DNA of 61,952 nucleotides from Microbacterium sp. Au-Mic1 (GCF_021341785.1 NZ_JAJTTF010000017.1:1-61952), one strand, 5' to 3'; counted from the stretch's first letter, positions 23,835-32,256 are shown. A program made the numbers and translations. The notes: generated by a model from the letters alone, not told the origin.

Positions 23835-24745
23835 GGTTCGGACTCATCCTCGGCGAGGCGCTCACAGGCCTGCGCCGCAACGCCTCCATGGTGATCTCGG
23901 TCGTGCTGGTCACTTTCGTCTCGCTCACCTTCGTAGGCGCGGCGATCCTGATGCAAGCGCAGATCGGCACCATGCGCGCGTACTGGCAGGATCGCGCCCA
24001 GGTCGCGATCTACATGTGCTCGTCGGTGTCGACGTCGCCGGGCTGCATCGGCGGCACCGCGACCGAGGACCAGATCAAGGCCGTGCAGGCCGAGCTCGAC
24101 GGCGACACCCTCAAGCCGCTCATCGCGAAGAGCAGCTTCCAGACCGCGGACCAGGCCTACCAGGAGACCCTGAAGCTCGTCGGCAAGGACTACGCCGGCG
24201 TGCTCACCGCGGACCAGGTCAACGCGGTGTTCAAGGTGAACCTCAAGGACCAGACCCAGTCCGCCGTGATCGCAGAGGCCTTCAGCGGCATCAAGGGCGT
24301 GGACGAGGTGAAGGATCAGCTGGAGTACCTGGATCCGCTCTTTAACGCGCTCACCGTCGCGACCTACATCGCGGTCGGGATCGCCGTGCTGATGCTGATC
24401 GCGGCGGTGCTGCTCATCGGCACCACGATCCGATTGTCGGCGTACGCGCGGCGGCGGGAGATCGGGATCATGCGGCTGGTCGGCGCCTCGAACCGGTTCA
24501 TCCAGACGCCGTTCGTGCTGGAGGGCGTGTTCGCCGCGGTCATCGGATCGGTGCTCGCGAGTGTCGCGGTGCTGCTGGGCGTGCACTTCGGCGTGCAGGA
24601 GTACCTCACGAAGCGGGTGGCGTTCATCACCACCTGGGTCGGCTGGCAGGACGCGGTGCTCGTGGTTCCGGTGCTCATCGGCATCGGCGTGATCCTCGCG
24701 GCGCTCAGCGCCGGCTTCGCGATCCGTCGCTGGCTCCGCGCCTGA
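23831..24745 (+). CDS. ftsX: Cell division membrane protein FtsX
   Basis: This 304-residue partner of FtsE has a short cytoplasmic start (MRFGLILGEALTGLRRNASM) and helix 1. An extracellular domain of about 120 residues follows, with two Cys (MCSSVSTSPGC) that may bond. Three C-terminal helices include the FtsX motif YARRREIGIMRLVGAS. The extracellular domain is expected to activate a NlpC/P60-type hydrolase; one is encoded just upstream. Confidence 0.95.
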   Translation: MRFGLILGEALTGLRRNASMVISVVLVTFVSLTFVGAAILMQAQIGTMRAYWQDRAQVAIYMCSSVSTSPGCIGGTATEDQIKAVQAELDGDTLKPLIAKSSFQTADQAYQETLKLVGKDYAGVLTADQVNAVFKVNLKDQTQSAVIAEAFSGIKGVDEVKDQLEYLDPLFNALTVATYIAVGIAVLMLIAAVLLIGTTIRLSAYARRREIGIMRLVGASNRFIQTPFVLEGVFAAVIGSVLASVAVLLGVHFGVQEYLTKRVAFITTWVGWQDAVLVVPVLIGIGVILAALSAGFAIRRWLRA

Positions 24746-24817
24746 TAGTCTGACAGGCTGCCGTGCGCCCGCGCGGCACGGATTCAGGCGATGTCAGTAC
24801 AGGATCAGGAGTGTGCC

Positions 24818-25294
24818 ATGCCCAGGGAACGCGGGGAGAAGGTCATCGCGACCAATCGTCGCGCACGTCACGACTACAACCTCGAGAAGTCGTACGAGGC
24901 GGGACTCGTGCTCACCGGCACCGAGGTGAAGTCGCTGCGCCAGGGGCGTGCGAACCTCACGGACGGCTATGCCTTCATCAAGGGCAATGAGGCGTTCCTC
25001 GATGCCGTGCACATCCCGGAGTACTCGCAGGGGCACTGGACGAACCATTCGGCCAAGCGGATCCGCAAGCTCCTGCTGCACAAGGAGGAGATCGCGAAGC
25101 TCTCGCACGCGGTCTCCGCGGGTGGCTACACGCTGATCCCGCTGCGGCTGTACTTCTCGGACGGGCGCGCCAAGGTCGAGATCGCCCTCGCCAAGGGCAA
25201 GCGCGAGTACGACAAGCGGCAGGCCCTGCGCGAGCGCCAGGATTCCCGCGAAGCCGAGCGCGCCATGCGCTCGCGCAACCGCCTGGGGGAGTAG
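24818..25294 (+). CDS. smpB: SsrA-binding protein SmpB
   Basis: This 158-residue RNA-binding protein delivers tmRNA to stalled ribosomes. The core shows NRRARHDY, GTEVKSLRQGRANL and LLLHKEEI, and the basic C-terminal tail KGKREYDKRQALRERQ is complete. The ATG at 24818 was chosen for the CAGGAG 6 nt upstream. No tmRNA gene is visible in the neighbouring sequence. Confidence 0.95.
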   Translation: MPRERGEKVIATNRRARHDYNLEKSYEAGLVLTGTEVKSLRQGRANLTDGYAFIKGNEAFLDAVHIPEYSQGHWTNHSAKRIRKLLLHKEEIAKLSHAVSAGGYTLIPLRLYFSDGRAKVEIALAKGKREYDKRQALRERQDSREAERAMRSRNRLGE

Positions 25295-25315
25295 CCCTCA
25301 CGGGCCTCCCCAGGC
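25281..25315. terminator. Two-part hairpin between smpB and S9 peptidase gene
   Basis: GCCTGGGGGAG (25281-25291) pairs with CTCCCCAGGC (25306-25315) with one bulge, and inside it GCCC-tcac-GGGC forms a second stem. It spans the smpB stop codon and lies 7 nt from the stop of the convergent gene, so it could serve both. There is no T-run. Confidence 0.6.
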
Positions 25316-25322
25316 TCGGCGT

Positions 25323-27224
25323 CTACGGCGCGGGGTCGAACCCGAACACGCGGCCGAGGAATCGCAGCTCGGCTTCGGCGGCGGCGGCGATCGTTCCTGC
25401 CTGCCGGAATCCGTGCCCCTCGCCCTCGAACAGACGGTACTCGTGCGGCACGCCGCGGTCGGCGAGCGCGTCGCGGATCGCCTCGGACTGCGAGGGCGGC
25501 ACGACCGCATCGTCCGCGCCCTGCAGGATCAGCACCGGCACGTCGATGCGGTCGGTATGGGTGAGCGGGGAACGGTCGATGTAGGTCTGCTCCGCCTCGG
25601 GCAGCGGGCCGACGAGGCCGTCGAGGTAGGAGCGTTCGAAGTCGTGCGTCTCCTCGGCCAGCAGGCGCAGATCCACGACCCCGTACCGGTCGAGACCGGC
25701 CGCGAACACCCCGCCGCGCACCAGGGCCGACAGCACCGTCCATCCGCCGGCGGAGCCCCCGCGGATCGCGATGCGGACGGGGTCCGCGATGCGGGCTTCG
25801 GCGAGTCCCCGCGCGGCAGCCAGCACGTCGTCCACGTCGACGATGCCCCACTGGCCGTCCAGCCGCTCGCGGTACGCGCGCCCATACCCGGTCGAACCGC
25901 CGTAGTTCACCTCGAGCACGCCGATGCCGCGGCTCGTGAAGTAGGTGATCCAGCCCGCCTGCGCGCCCGACGCGTGGGCGGTCGGCCCGCCGTGCACCTG
26001 CACGATGTACGGCGGCAGAGCGTCCGGATCCGCGTCGGCGTCCGGGTTCGCGGGGGCGTGGTCGAAGGCGTGCACCGGGCCGTGCGGCCCGTCGAAGGTC
26101 ACGGCGCGAGCGCCGGGGACCCAGGACGGATCCACGGGATTCCCGCCGCGGACCGCGCGCACGGTGCCGGCATCGACGTCGAGCTCCCAGAGGCCGGGGG
26201 TGACCCGTCGTCCCTGCGCCGTGATCAGCACGCGGGATCCGCGCGCGTCCTCGAGGCTCAGGTCCCCGTCGAAGGGCACGTCGAGTTCGCGCAGGAGCAC
26301 GCCGTCGACGTCGAGCAGGACGAGCGCATCGGACCCGTTCGTGCGGACGGCGAGGATCCTGCCGTCCTCGAGGATTCGGAACCAGCGCTGCCCGAGCACC
26401 CACAGTCCGCCGCCGGTGTCGGCGTCGGCGAGGGCGAACGACGCCGTCTCGGCGGGGGGCGTCGGTATCGGCGGCACGGGCTGCTCGCCGATCCGGGCAC
26501 GGTGCAGGTTCCACCGGCCGGTCGGGTCGTCGGCGAACAGCAGTTCGTCGTCGGTGATCCATTCGGGCTGCAGCGGGGCGCGTGCCGGAACGGGTGTGTG
26601 CGCTCCCGTGATCAGGTTCGCGACCAAGCAGAAAGCGTGCTCCCAGGGCATGTGCCGCTCGTCCCACGCCACGAAGGCGAGGCGCGTGCCATCGGGGGAG
26701 AGCGCAGGATGCGCGAAGAAGCCGTCGCCGCTGAGGACCGTGACGATCGCATCGTCGTCCTCCGCGGCGGAGCCGTCGACCGGGATCTCGACGATCGCCC
26801 GCTTGTGCGGGTCGGCGCGCAGGTCTTCCCGCACCGCGAACAGGCGCCCCTGCTGCAGACGGAGGCCGCCGTACTGCGCCCCTGCGACGGTCAGCGGCAC
26901 CGGCGCATCGGCGCCGGGATCCAGGCGGTGCACGCGCTGGTCCTCGCCGTCGACGAAGAACAGCGTCCCGTCCTCTGCCACCGTCCATGCACCGCCGCCG
27001 TACTCGTGCACGCGCGAGCGAGCGTTCCACGGTGCGGGCAGCACCTCCCGCGCCGCGCCCTCGCCGTCGCGGCGCATCACGCGCATGCGTCCGCGCTCCT
27101 GCGGTACCGACTCGCTCCACCAGATGCCGCCCAGGGCGTACCGGGCGCCGTCGATCTTCGTGCCGGCGACGGCGAGGTCGGCGGCGGACAGCGGGGAGGG
27201 CCAGGATCCGTGCGGAGAGCTCAT
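25323..27224 (-). CDS. S9 family prolyl-oligopeptidase-like serine peptidase
   Basis: This 633-residue protein has no signal peptide. The first 370 or so residues resemble the repeated beta-strand propeller of S9 peptidases. The C-terminal alpha/beta-hydrolase domain carries Ser in GGSAGGWT (about residue 489), Asp in LQGADDAVV and His in GEGHGF. It is expected to act as a dipeptidyl or oligopeptidyl peptidase in the cytosol. The ATG at 27224 is chosen because TAGGCT (27231-27236) ends 6 nt away; an adjacent GTG would be only 3 nt from it. It is divergent from metFE. Confidence 0.9.
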   Translation of the reverse strand: MSSPHGSWPSPLSAADLAVAGTKIDGARYALGGIWWSESVPQERGRMRVMRRDGEGAAREVLPAPWNARSRVHEYGGGAWTVAEDGTLFFVDGEDQRVHRLDPGADAPVPLTVAGAQYGGLRLQQGRLFAVREDLRADPHKRAIVEIPVDGSAAEDDDAIVTVLSGDGFFAHPALSPDGTRLAFVAWDERHMPWEHAFCLVANLITGAHTPVPARAPLQPEWITDDELLFADDPTGRWNLHRARIGEQPVPPIPTPPAETASFALADADTGGGLWVLGQRWFRILEDGRILAVRTNGSDALVLLDVDGVLLRELDVPFDGDLSLEDARGSRVLITAQGRRVTPGLWELDVDAGTVRAVRGGNPVDPSWVPGARAVTFDGPHGPVHAFDHAPANPDADADPDALPPYIVQVHGGPTAHASGAQAGWITYFTSRGIGVLEVNYGGSTGYGRAYRERLDGQWGIVDVDDVLAAARGLAEARIADPVRIAIRGGSAGGWTVLSALVRGGVFAAGLDRYGVVDLRLLAEETHDFERSYLDGLVGPLPEAEQTYIDRSPLTHTDRIDVPVLILQGADDAVVPPSQSEAIRDALADRGVPHEYRLFEGEGHGFRQAGTIAAAAEAELRFLGRVFGFDPAP

Positions 27225-27230
27225 CACCCG

Positions 27231-27236
27231 AGCCTA
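27231..27236 (-). promoter_or_regulatory. -10 TAGGCT, leaderless promoter of S9 peptidase gene
   Basis: On the minus strand TAGGCT is followed by 6 nt and the ATG at 27224. Confidence 0.5.
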
Positions 27237-27327
27237 GAAGAGCGCGCGCCGACACATGGTGAAACACAGCATGCGGCGCATCGCGGCGCCGCCTAGCGTG
27301 GGGTGACCGCCCCGACCCTGGAGAGAG

Positions 27328-30300
27328 ATGTCTTTCGACGCGCCGCCGTTCGCCCCCGCCGGGGCGGTGCTGCCGCGCGTGCCCATCTCCTTCGAGCTCT
27401 ACCCGCCGCGCACCACGGCGCCCATCGAGGCGCTGCATGAGACGATCCAGCAGCTCGCTTCCGCCGCGCCCCGGTTCATCTCCGTGACCTACGGCGCGGG
27501 CGGATCCGTCGGCGGTCGCTCGCTCGACGTGCTGCGCTACATCCGAGAGCACACCTCGGTCGAGCCGCTCGCGCACCTCACCTGCGTCGGCAACACCTAC
27601 GCCGGAGCCTCGCGGTTGATCCGGGAGTTCCTCGATGCCGGGATCCTCAGCTTCCTCGCCCTGCGCGGCGATCCGCCGCTCGACGAGAGCCAGCCGTTCC
27701 TGGGAGACCTGGAGAGCTCGGCCCAGCTCGTGCAGCTGATCGACCGGGCGCAGGCGGAGCGTGCGCCCTATCAGGAGCGGCCGATCCCGGGTGTTCCCGG
27801 AGCAGTGCAGGTGACGCCGCGCCGCAAGGTGAACATCGCCGTCGCGGCCTACCCCAACGGGCATCCGCGCTCGACCTACCGGAACCAGGACATCGACGCG
27901 CTGCTGGCCAAGCAGGCCGCGGGCGCGACTCTCGCGATCACCCAGCTGTTCTTCCACCCCGACGACTACTTCGCCTTCGTCGAACGGGCCCGTCGCGCCG
28001 GCGTCACCATCCCGATCCTGCCCGGCATCATGCCGATCACATCGCCCGCGCGCCTGCGCCGGGTGCTGGAGCTCAGCGGCGAGGAGATTCCCGCCGAGCT
28101 GTCCATCGAGCTCGAGGTCGAGCCGACCGCCGAGGGTCGAACCGAGATCGGCGTCGCCCATGCGGCGGAGCTCGTGCGCGAGCTCGTGGATGGTGGCGCA
28201 CCGGGCGTCCACCTGTACGCGTTCAACCAGCACCGCACCGTGCTGGACGTGCTCGAGGCGTCAGGGGTGCTTCCCGAGAGCAGCGCTTCCCCGCGCGACG
28301 TCCCGCAGTTCACAGAGTCCCGCGGCGCGCACGCGCCCGCTTCCTTCCCCCTTCCGTCAGAGAGGACCGTCATGACCGCATTCCCCGAGGGCACCATCCT
28401 GGGCTACCCGCGCATCGGCCGTCGCCGTGAGCTCAAGAAGGCCGTCGAGGCGTTCTGGGCCGGACGGATCGACGAGGCCGAGCTTGAGCGCACCGCTGCG
28501 GAGCTGCGCGCGACGACGCGCGAGCGTCTCGCCGTGCAGGGCCTGGGCCGTGCCGACTCCGCGATCCCCGAGTCGTTCTCGTTCTACGACCAGGTGCTCG
28601 ACGCCGCCGTCACCGTGGGCGCGATCCCGGCGCGCTTCGAGGACCTGCGCTCCGCCGACGGAACCATCGGGCTGCCGGCGTACTTCACCATCGCCCGCGG
28701 CGAGGGCGAGCGCGCGCCGCTCGAGATGACCAAGTGGTTCGACACGAACTACCACTACCTCGTGCCCGAGATCGGCCCTGACACCGTCTTCTCGCTCTCC
28801 AGCGACCGCATCGTGCGCCAGGTGCAGGAGGCGGCCGAGGCCGGCTTCCGCACCCGCCCCGTGATCGTCGGCCCCGTCACCTTCCTCGCGCTCGCCAAGG
28901 CGGCGGACGAGGCGCCCGAGGGCTTCGACCCGCTGTCCCGGCTCGATGACCTCATCCCGGTCTACGCCGAGCTGCTCGGCGCGCTCACGGCCGCCGGGGC
29001 GGAGTGGGTCCAGCTCGACGAGCCCGCGCTCGTGAGCGAGTCGCTGCCGTCGTCCGTGGCCGAGCTCGGCGCCGCCGCCGAGCGCGCCTACGCCGTCCTG
29101 GGCGGTCTGACCGAGCGCCCCGCCGTCTTCGTCGCCGCACCCTACGCCGCGCTCGATGCGAACCTCGCGGTGCTCGCAGCCGCCCCGGTCGAGGCCATCG
29201 GTCTCGACCTCGTGCGGGGCACCGTTCCCGCTGCCGTTCCGGGTCTCGCCGACAAGGTCCTCGTCGGCGGTGTGATCGACGGGCACAACATCTGGCGCGG
29301 CGACCTCGCGGCCGCCTTCGACACGCTCGAGGCACTCCGTGGCCTCGGCGCCGCCGGCGTCTCCGCGGCGACCTCCACGTCGCTGCAGCACGTGCCCCAC
29401 GACGTCGAGGACGAGTCGAAGCTCGACGCCCGCCTCGTGAGCTGGCTCGCCTTCGCCGACCAGAAGGTCGCGCAGGTCACGACCCTCGCGAAGGGCCTCG
29501 GCGAGGGGCGGGCCGCGATCGCCGGCGAGCTCGATGCAGCCTCCGCCGCCCTGGCGGACCGGCTCGGCGCCCCCGGCGTGCGCGTGGACGCCGTTCGCGC
29601 CCGCGCTGCCGCGCTCACCGAAGCCGACTTCGACCGCGGCGACTACGACGCGCGCGTGGCAGCGCAGTCCATCGCACTGGACCTGCCCGCGCTCCCGCTC
29701 ACCACGATCGGGTCCTTCCCGCAGACCGGCGAGATCCGCCGCGCCCGCGCGCAGTTCACCAAGGGCGAGATCACGGCGGGCGAGTACGACGGGTTCCTCC
29801 GCGAGGAGATCGGTCGCGTCGTCGCGCTGCAGGAGGACCTGGGCCTGGACGTGCTCGTGCACGGCGAGCCCGAGCGCAACGACATGGTGCAGTACTTCGC
29901 CGAGAACCTCGACGGCTTCGACGTGACCGAGAACGGCTGGGTGCAGTCCTACGGATCCCGCGCCACCCGCCCGTCGATCCTCTGGGGTGACGTCTCGCGT
30001 CCGGCGCCGATCACCGTCGCCTGGTCGCAGTTTGCGCAGTCCCTCACCGCGAAGCCGATGAAGGGCATGCTGACGGGTCCGGTCACGATCCTCGCCTGGT
30101 CGTTCGTGCGCGACGACCAGCCGCTCGCCGAGACCGCCAATCAGGTGGCCCTCGCGCTGCGCGACGAGATCGCGGACCTGGAGGCCGCAGGCATCGGCGT
30201 CATCCAGGTGGACGAGCCGGCGCTGCGCGAGCTGCTGCCGCTGAAGAAGGCCGACCAGCCGGCGTACCTGGACTGGTCCGTCGCCTCCTTCCGCCTCTCC

Positions 30301-30693
30301 ACCGCGGGCGCCGAGACCGCCACGCAGGTGCACACGCACCTCTGCTACTCGGAGTTCGGCGTGGTCATCGACGCGATCCGGGCCCTCGACGCGGACGTCA
30401 CCTCGATCGAGGCCGCCCGCAGCCGCATGGAGGTCGTCACCGACATCGCTGCGGCCGGCTTCGACCACGGCATCGGCCCGGGCGTCTACGACATCCACTC
30501 GCCGCGCGTCCCCGACGTGTCCGAGGTCGAGACGCTGCTGCGCCGCGCAGTCGAGGAGATCCCGACGCGCCAGCTCTGGGTCAACCCGGACTGCGGCCTG
30601 AAGACCCGCGGCTACGAGGAGACCAACGCCTCGCTGCGCAACATCGTCGAGGCCACCCGCCGCGTCCGCGAGGACGTGTCGGTCGCCGTCTGA
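27328..30693 (+). CDS. metF-metE: MetF-MetE in one continuous frame: methylenetetrahydrofolate reductase plus cobalamin-independent methionine synthase
   Basis: Codons 1-312 are MetF, reducing 5,10-methylene-THF to 5-methyl-THF: SFELYPPRTT with the catalytic Glu, VTYGAGGS, ALRGDPP and a full C-terminus. A Pro/Ser-rich linker of about 37 residues follows, then MetE from Met at base 28372 (773 residues). MetE transfers that methyl to homocysteine; zinc ligands are visible in QVHTHLCYSEF and NPDCGLKTRGYEE. No stop codon separates them. However, AGAGGA lies 5 nt before the internal ATG, and in the +1 frame a TGA overlaps that ATG, the usual coupled-gene junction. So it is either a true fusion or two genes whose stop was lost by one base. 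The start at 27328 has GGAGAG close upstream. Confidence 0.9.
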   Translation: MSFDAPPFAPAGAVLPRVPISFELYPPRTTAPIEALHETIQQLASAAPRFISVTYGAGGSVGGRSLDVLRYIREHTSVEPLAHLTCVGNTYAGASRLIREFLDAGILSFLALRGDPPLDESQPFLGDLESSAQLVQLIDRAQAERAPYQERPIPGVPGAVQVTPRRKVNIAVAAYPNGHPRSTYRNQDIDALLAKQAAGATLAITQLFFHPDDYFAFVERARRAGVTIPILPGIMPITSPARLRRVLELSGEEIPAELSIELEVEPTAEGRTEIGVAHAAELVRELVDGGAPGVHLYAFNQHRTVLDVLEASGVLPESSASPRDVPQFTESRGAHAPASFPLPSERTVMTAFPEGTILGYPRIGRRRELKKAVEAFWAGRIDEAELERTAAELRATTRERLAVQGLGRADSAIPESFSFYDQVLDAAVTVGAIPARFEDLRSADGTIGLPAYFTIARGEGERAPLEMTKWFDTNYHYLVPEIGPDTVFSLSSDRIVRQVQEAAEAGFRTRPVIVGPVTFLALAKAADEAPEGFDPLSRLDDLIPVYAELLGALTAAGAEWVQLDEPALVSESLPSSVAELGAAAERAYAVLGGLTERPAVFVAAPYAALDANLAVLAAAPVEAIGLDLVRGTVPAAVPGLADKVLVGGVIDGHNIWRGDLAAAFDTLEALRGLGAAGVSAATSTSLQHVPHDVEDESKLDARLVSWLAFADQKVAQVTTLAKGLGEGRAAIAGELDAASAALADRLGAPGVRVDAVRARAAALTEADFDRGDYDARVAAQSIALDLPALPLTTIGSFPQTGEIRRARAQFTKGEITAGEYDGFLREEIGRVVALQEDLGLDVLVHGEPERNDMVQYFAENLDGFDVTENGWVQSYGSRATRPSILWGDVSRPAPITVAWSQFAQSLTAKPMKGMLTGPVTILAWSFVRDDQPLAETANQVALALRDEIADLEAAGIGVIQVDEPALRELLPLKKADQPAYLDWSVASFRLSTAGAETATQVHTHLCYSEFGVVIDAIRALDADVTSIEAARSRMEVVTDIAAAGFDHGIGPGVYDIHSPRVPDVSEVETLLRRAVEEIPTRQLWVNPDCGLKTRGYEETNASLRNIVEATRRVREDVSVAV

Positions 30694-30721
30694 CCGGTCT
30701 GAGCCCGTCGACGGGCTGTGA

Positions 30722-30763
30722 ACGACGATGCCCTCCCGGATCCGTCCGGGAGGGCATCGTCGT
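30722..30763. terminator. 19-bp perfect hairpin between metE and lexA
   Basis: Bases 30722-30740 pair without mismatch with 30745-30763 around the loop TCCG; the stem includes GATGCCCTCCCGGA. It lies between convergent metE and lexA and should stop transcription from both. A smaller palindrome, AGCCCGTCGACGGGCT, precedes it at 30702-30717. Confidence 0.75.
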
Positions 30764-30774
30764 CGTGCAGGGGA

Positions 30775-31461
30775 TCAGACGGCGCGCAGCACCGCCACGA
30801 CCTTGCCGAGCACCGTGGCGTCGTCGCCGAGGATCGGCTCGAACGCGCTGTTGCGGGGGAGCAGCCACACGTGGCCGTCTCGGCGGCGGAACGTCTTCAC
30901 CGTGGCCTCGCCGTCGAGCATCGCGGCGACGATCTCACCGTTCTCCGCCGTGCCCTGAGAGCGCACCACCACCCAGTCGCCGTCGCAGATGGCGGCGTCG
31001 ATCATCGACTCCCCTGAGACCTTCAGCATGAACAGGTCGCCCTTGCCGACCAGCTGGCGGGGGAGCGGGAAGATCTCCTCGACCTGCTGCTCCGCCGTGA
31101 TCGGCACGCCGGCCGCGATCCGGCCCACGAGCGGCACGAGCGCCGCGTCGCCGACCGACGGAGCCGTGTCCGCGGGATTCTCCGTGGACGTGCCGGGAAG
31201 ATCGATCAGGACCTCCATGGCGCGGGTCTTGCCGGCATCGCGGCGCAGATAGCCGCTGAGCTCGAGCTGGCCGAGCTGATGCGTCACGCTGCTCAGGGAC
31301 TTGAGGCCCACGGCGTCGCCGATCTCGCGCATGCTCGGCGGATAGCCGTGCCGGGCGATCGAGGTCTGGATGACCTCGAGGATCGCCATCTGCTTCGCAC
31401 TGAGGCTCTTGCGGCGCCGCGTCCGCGGGGCCTCGGAGCCGGGGGTCGCACCGTCGCTCAT
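30775..31461 (-). CDS. lexA: LexA repressor
   Basis: This 228-residue SOS repressor has an N-terminal winged helix with RHGYPPSMREIGDAVGL and LSSVTHQLGQL recognition segments. A linker and then a self-cleaving S24 domain follow: scissile Ala117-Gly118 in RIAAGVP, Ser152 in SGESM, Lys189 in GEATVKT. All catalytic residues are present. The ATG at 31461 has AAGGAG 6 nt upstream. It is divergent from a LysM-domain gene across 322 nt that hold LexA-type boxes. Confidence 0.96.
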   Translation of the reverse strand: MSDGATPGSEAPRTRRRKSLSAKQMAILEVIQTSIARHGYPPSMREIGDAVGLKSLSSVTHQLGQLELSGYLRRDAGKTRAMEVLIDLPGTSTENPADTAPSVGDAALVPLVGRIAAGVPITAEQQVEEIFPLPRQLVGKGDLFMLKVSGESMIDAAICDGDWVVVRSQGTAENGEIVAAMLDGEATVKTFRRRDGHVWLLPRNSAFEPILGDDATVLGKVVAVLRAV

Positions 31462-31628
31462 GCCATCTCCTTCGTGTGCGTCGTGCCCTCGCGGATCGGT
31501 GGGATCGGCATGGATTCGCGGGCGGCGATTCGAATGTCGGTGGTCCGTGATGGGGTCTTGTTATCGAAACCGTATCCGAGATCGGGGCGGAATCGATAGA
31601 TCTGTTCGAGCGTGTCGGCAAGTCTTCG

Positions 31629-31640
31629 GAACTGATATTC
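31629..31640. promoter_or_regulatory. Imperfect SOS box (GAAC-N4-ATTC)
   Basis: GAAC-TGAT-ATTC differs at one position from the Gram-positive LexA half-site pair GAAC-N4-GTTC. It lies just upstream of a possible lexA promoter on the minus strand (TTGCCG, 17 nt, TATCGA). It may give lexA autoregulation. Confidence 0.45.
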
Positions 31641-31649
31641 GAAGAAGGC

Positions 31650-31693
31650 TTGACAGATGTTCGAACTCGAAAGTAGTTTCGGAACGTAGGTTC
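31650..31693 (+). promoter_or_regulatory. LysM-gene promoter with LexA (SOS) box
   Basis: TTGACA (31650-31655) is followed after 18 nt by TAGTTT (31674-31679). Immediately downstream, GAAC-GTAG-GTTC (31682-31693) is a perfect GAAC-N4-GTTC core of the LexA operator and would cover the transcription start. The LysM gene starts about 100 nt further on. The flanking 31462-31783 region is visibly lower in GC than its surroundings and holds no open gene. Confidence 0.7.
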
Positions 31694-31783
31694 GCCTCTC
31701 CAGAGGCCCGGATTCGAAGATCCTCATCGGGGGATTCGGATCCGGGGAGGGGCGGACCGACACAGACACTGAGGAGAAGCACC

Positions 31784-32140
31784 ATGAGCAGCATCACCTT
31801 CGCCGGTCAGGTTCCCGCCACGCGACTGCGGATCACCGCACGCGGTCGGCGCGTGCTCGCGGCGCTGGTCGCGCTCCCGGTGGCCGGTGCGATCGCGTTC
31901 GCGGCGCTGAGCAGCGGATCCGCGCTCGCCTCCGGTGAGCAGACGACGGGCAACACCTTCGCGACCGTCACCGTGCAGCCGGGCGACACCCTGTGGTCGA
32001 TCGCGGGCGAGATTGCGCCGCACGCCGATCCGCGTGATGTCGTCGCCGAGATCTCCAAGCTGAACCTCGTCGACGGCGGTGTGATCGAGGTCGGACAGCA
32101 CCTGGCGATCCCGGCGCAGTACGGCTCGGCCGGGCGCTGA
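31784..32140 (+). CDS. SOS-controlled LysM-domain membrane/secreted protein (YneA/DivS-like position)
   Basis: This 118-residue protein has an N-terminal basic stretch, then a membrane helix or signal (RVLAALVALPVAGAIAFAAL) and a single LysM domain (TVQPGDTLWSIAGEIAPH to HLAIPAQYG) that should bind peptidoglycan. AGGAG lies about 8 nt before the ATG. Layout and operator match the lexA-yneA pair of Bacillus and lexA-divS of Corynebacterium, so a role in delaying division after DNA damage is inferred; sequence alone shows only the LysM and the anchor. Immediately after its TGA, the same frame continues into an 8-residue repeat. Confidence 0.85.
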   Translation: MSSITFAGQVPATRLRITARGRRVLAALVALPVAGAIAFAALSSGSALASGEQTTGNTFATVTVQPGDTLWSIAGEIAPHADPRDVVAEISKLNLVDGGVIEVGQHLAIPAQYGSAGR

Positions 32141-32149
32141 CAGCAGCCC

Positions 32150-32221
32150 GGCTTCGGCGTCGCTCAGCAGTCGCGCTTTGGCGTCGCTCAGCAACCGTAC
32201 TTCGGCGTCGCTCAGCAACCG
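32150..32221 (+). repeat. Three tandem 24-bp repeats
   Basis: Units 32150-32173, 32174-32197 and 32198-32221 share the core TTCGGCGTCGCTCAGCA (the second has TTTGG). In the frame of the upstream LysM gene, after its stop, they read GFGVAQQS, RFGVAQQP, YFGVAQQP. Read on the other strand the unit is TTGCTGAGCGACGCCGAA-like, which I recall as an interspersed intergenic repeat in Microbacterium relatives. Confidence 0.85.
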
Positions 32222-32256
32222 CGGTCATCTGTGTCCTGGCACACGGCGCAGCCGCC

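Noticed and set aside
24746..24817. tmRNA gene near smpB
   Set aside because: The gap is far too short and lacks the tRNA-like ends.
25126..28233. 1035-codon minus-strand frame over smpB, S9 peptidase and metF
   Set aside because: It is Arg/Gly/His-rich with no domain, and it is out of frame with the peptidase on the same strand. It is a shadow frame.
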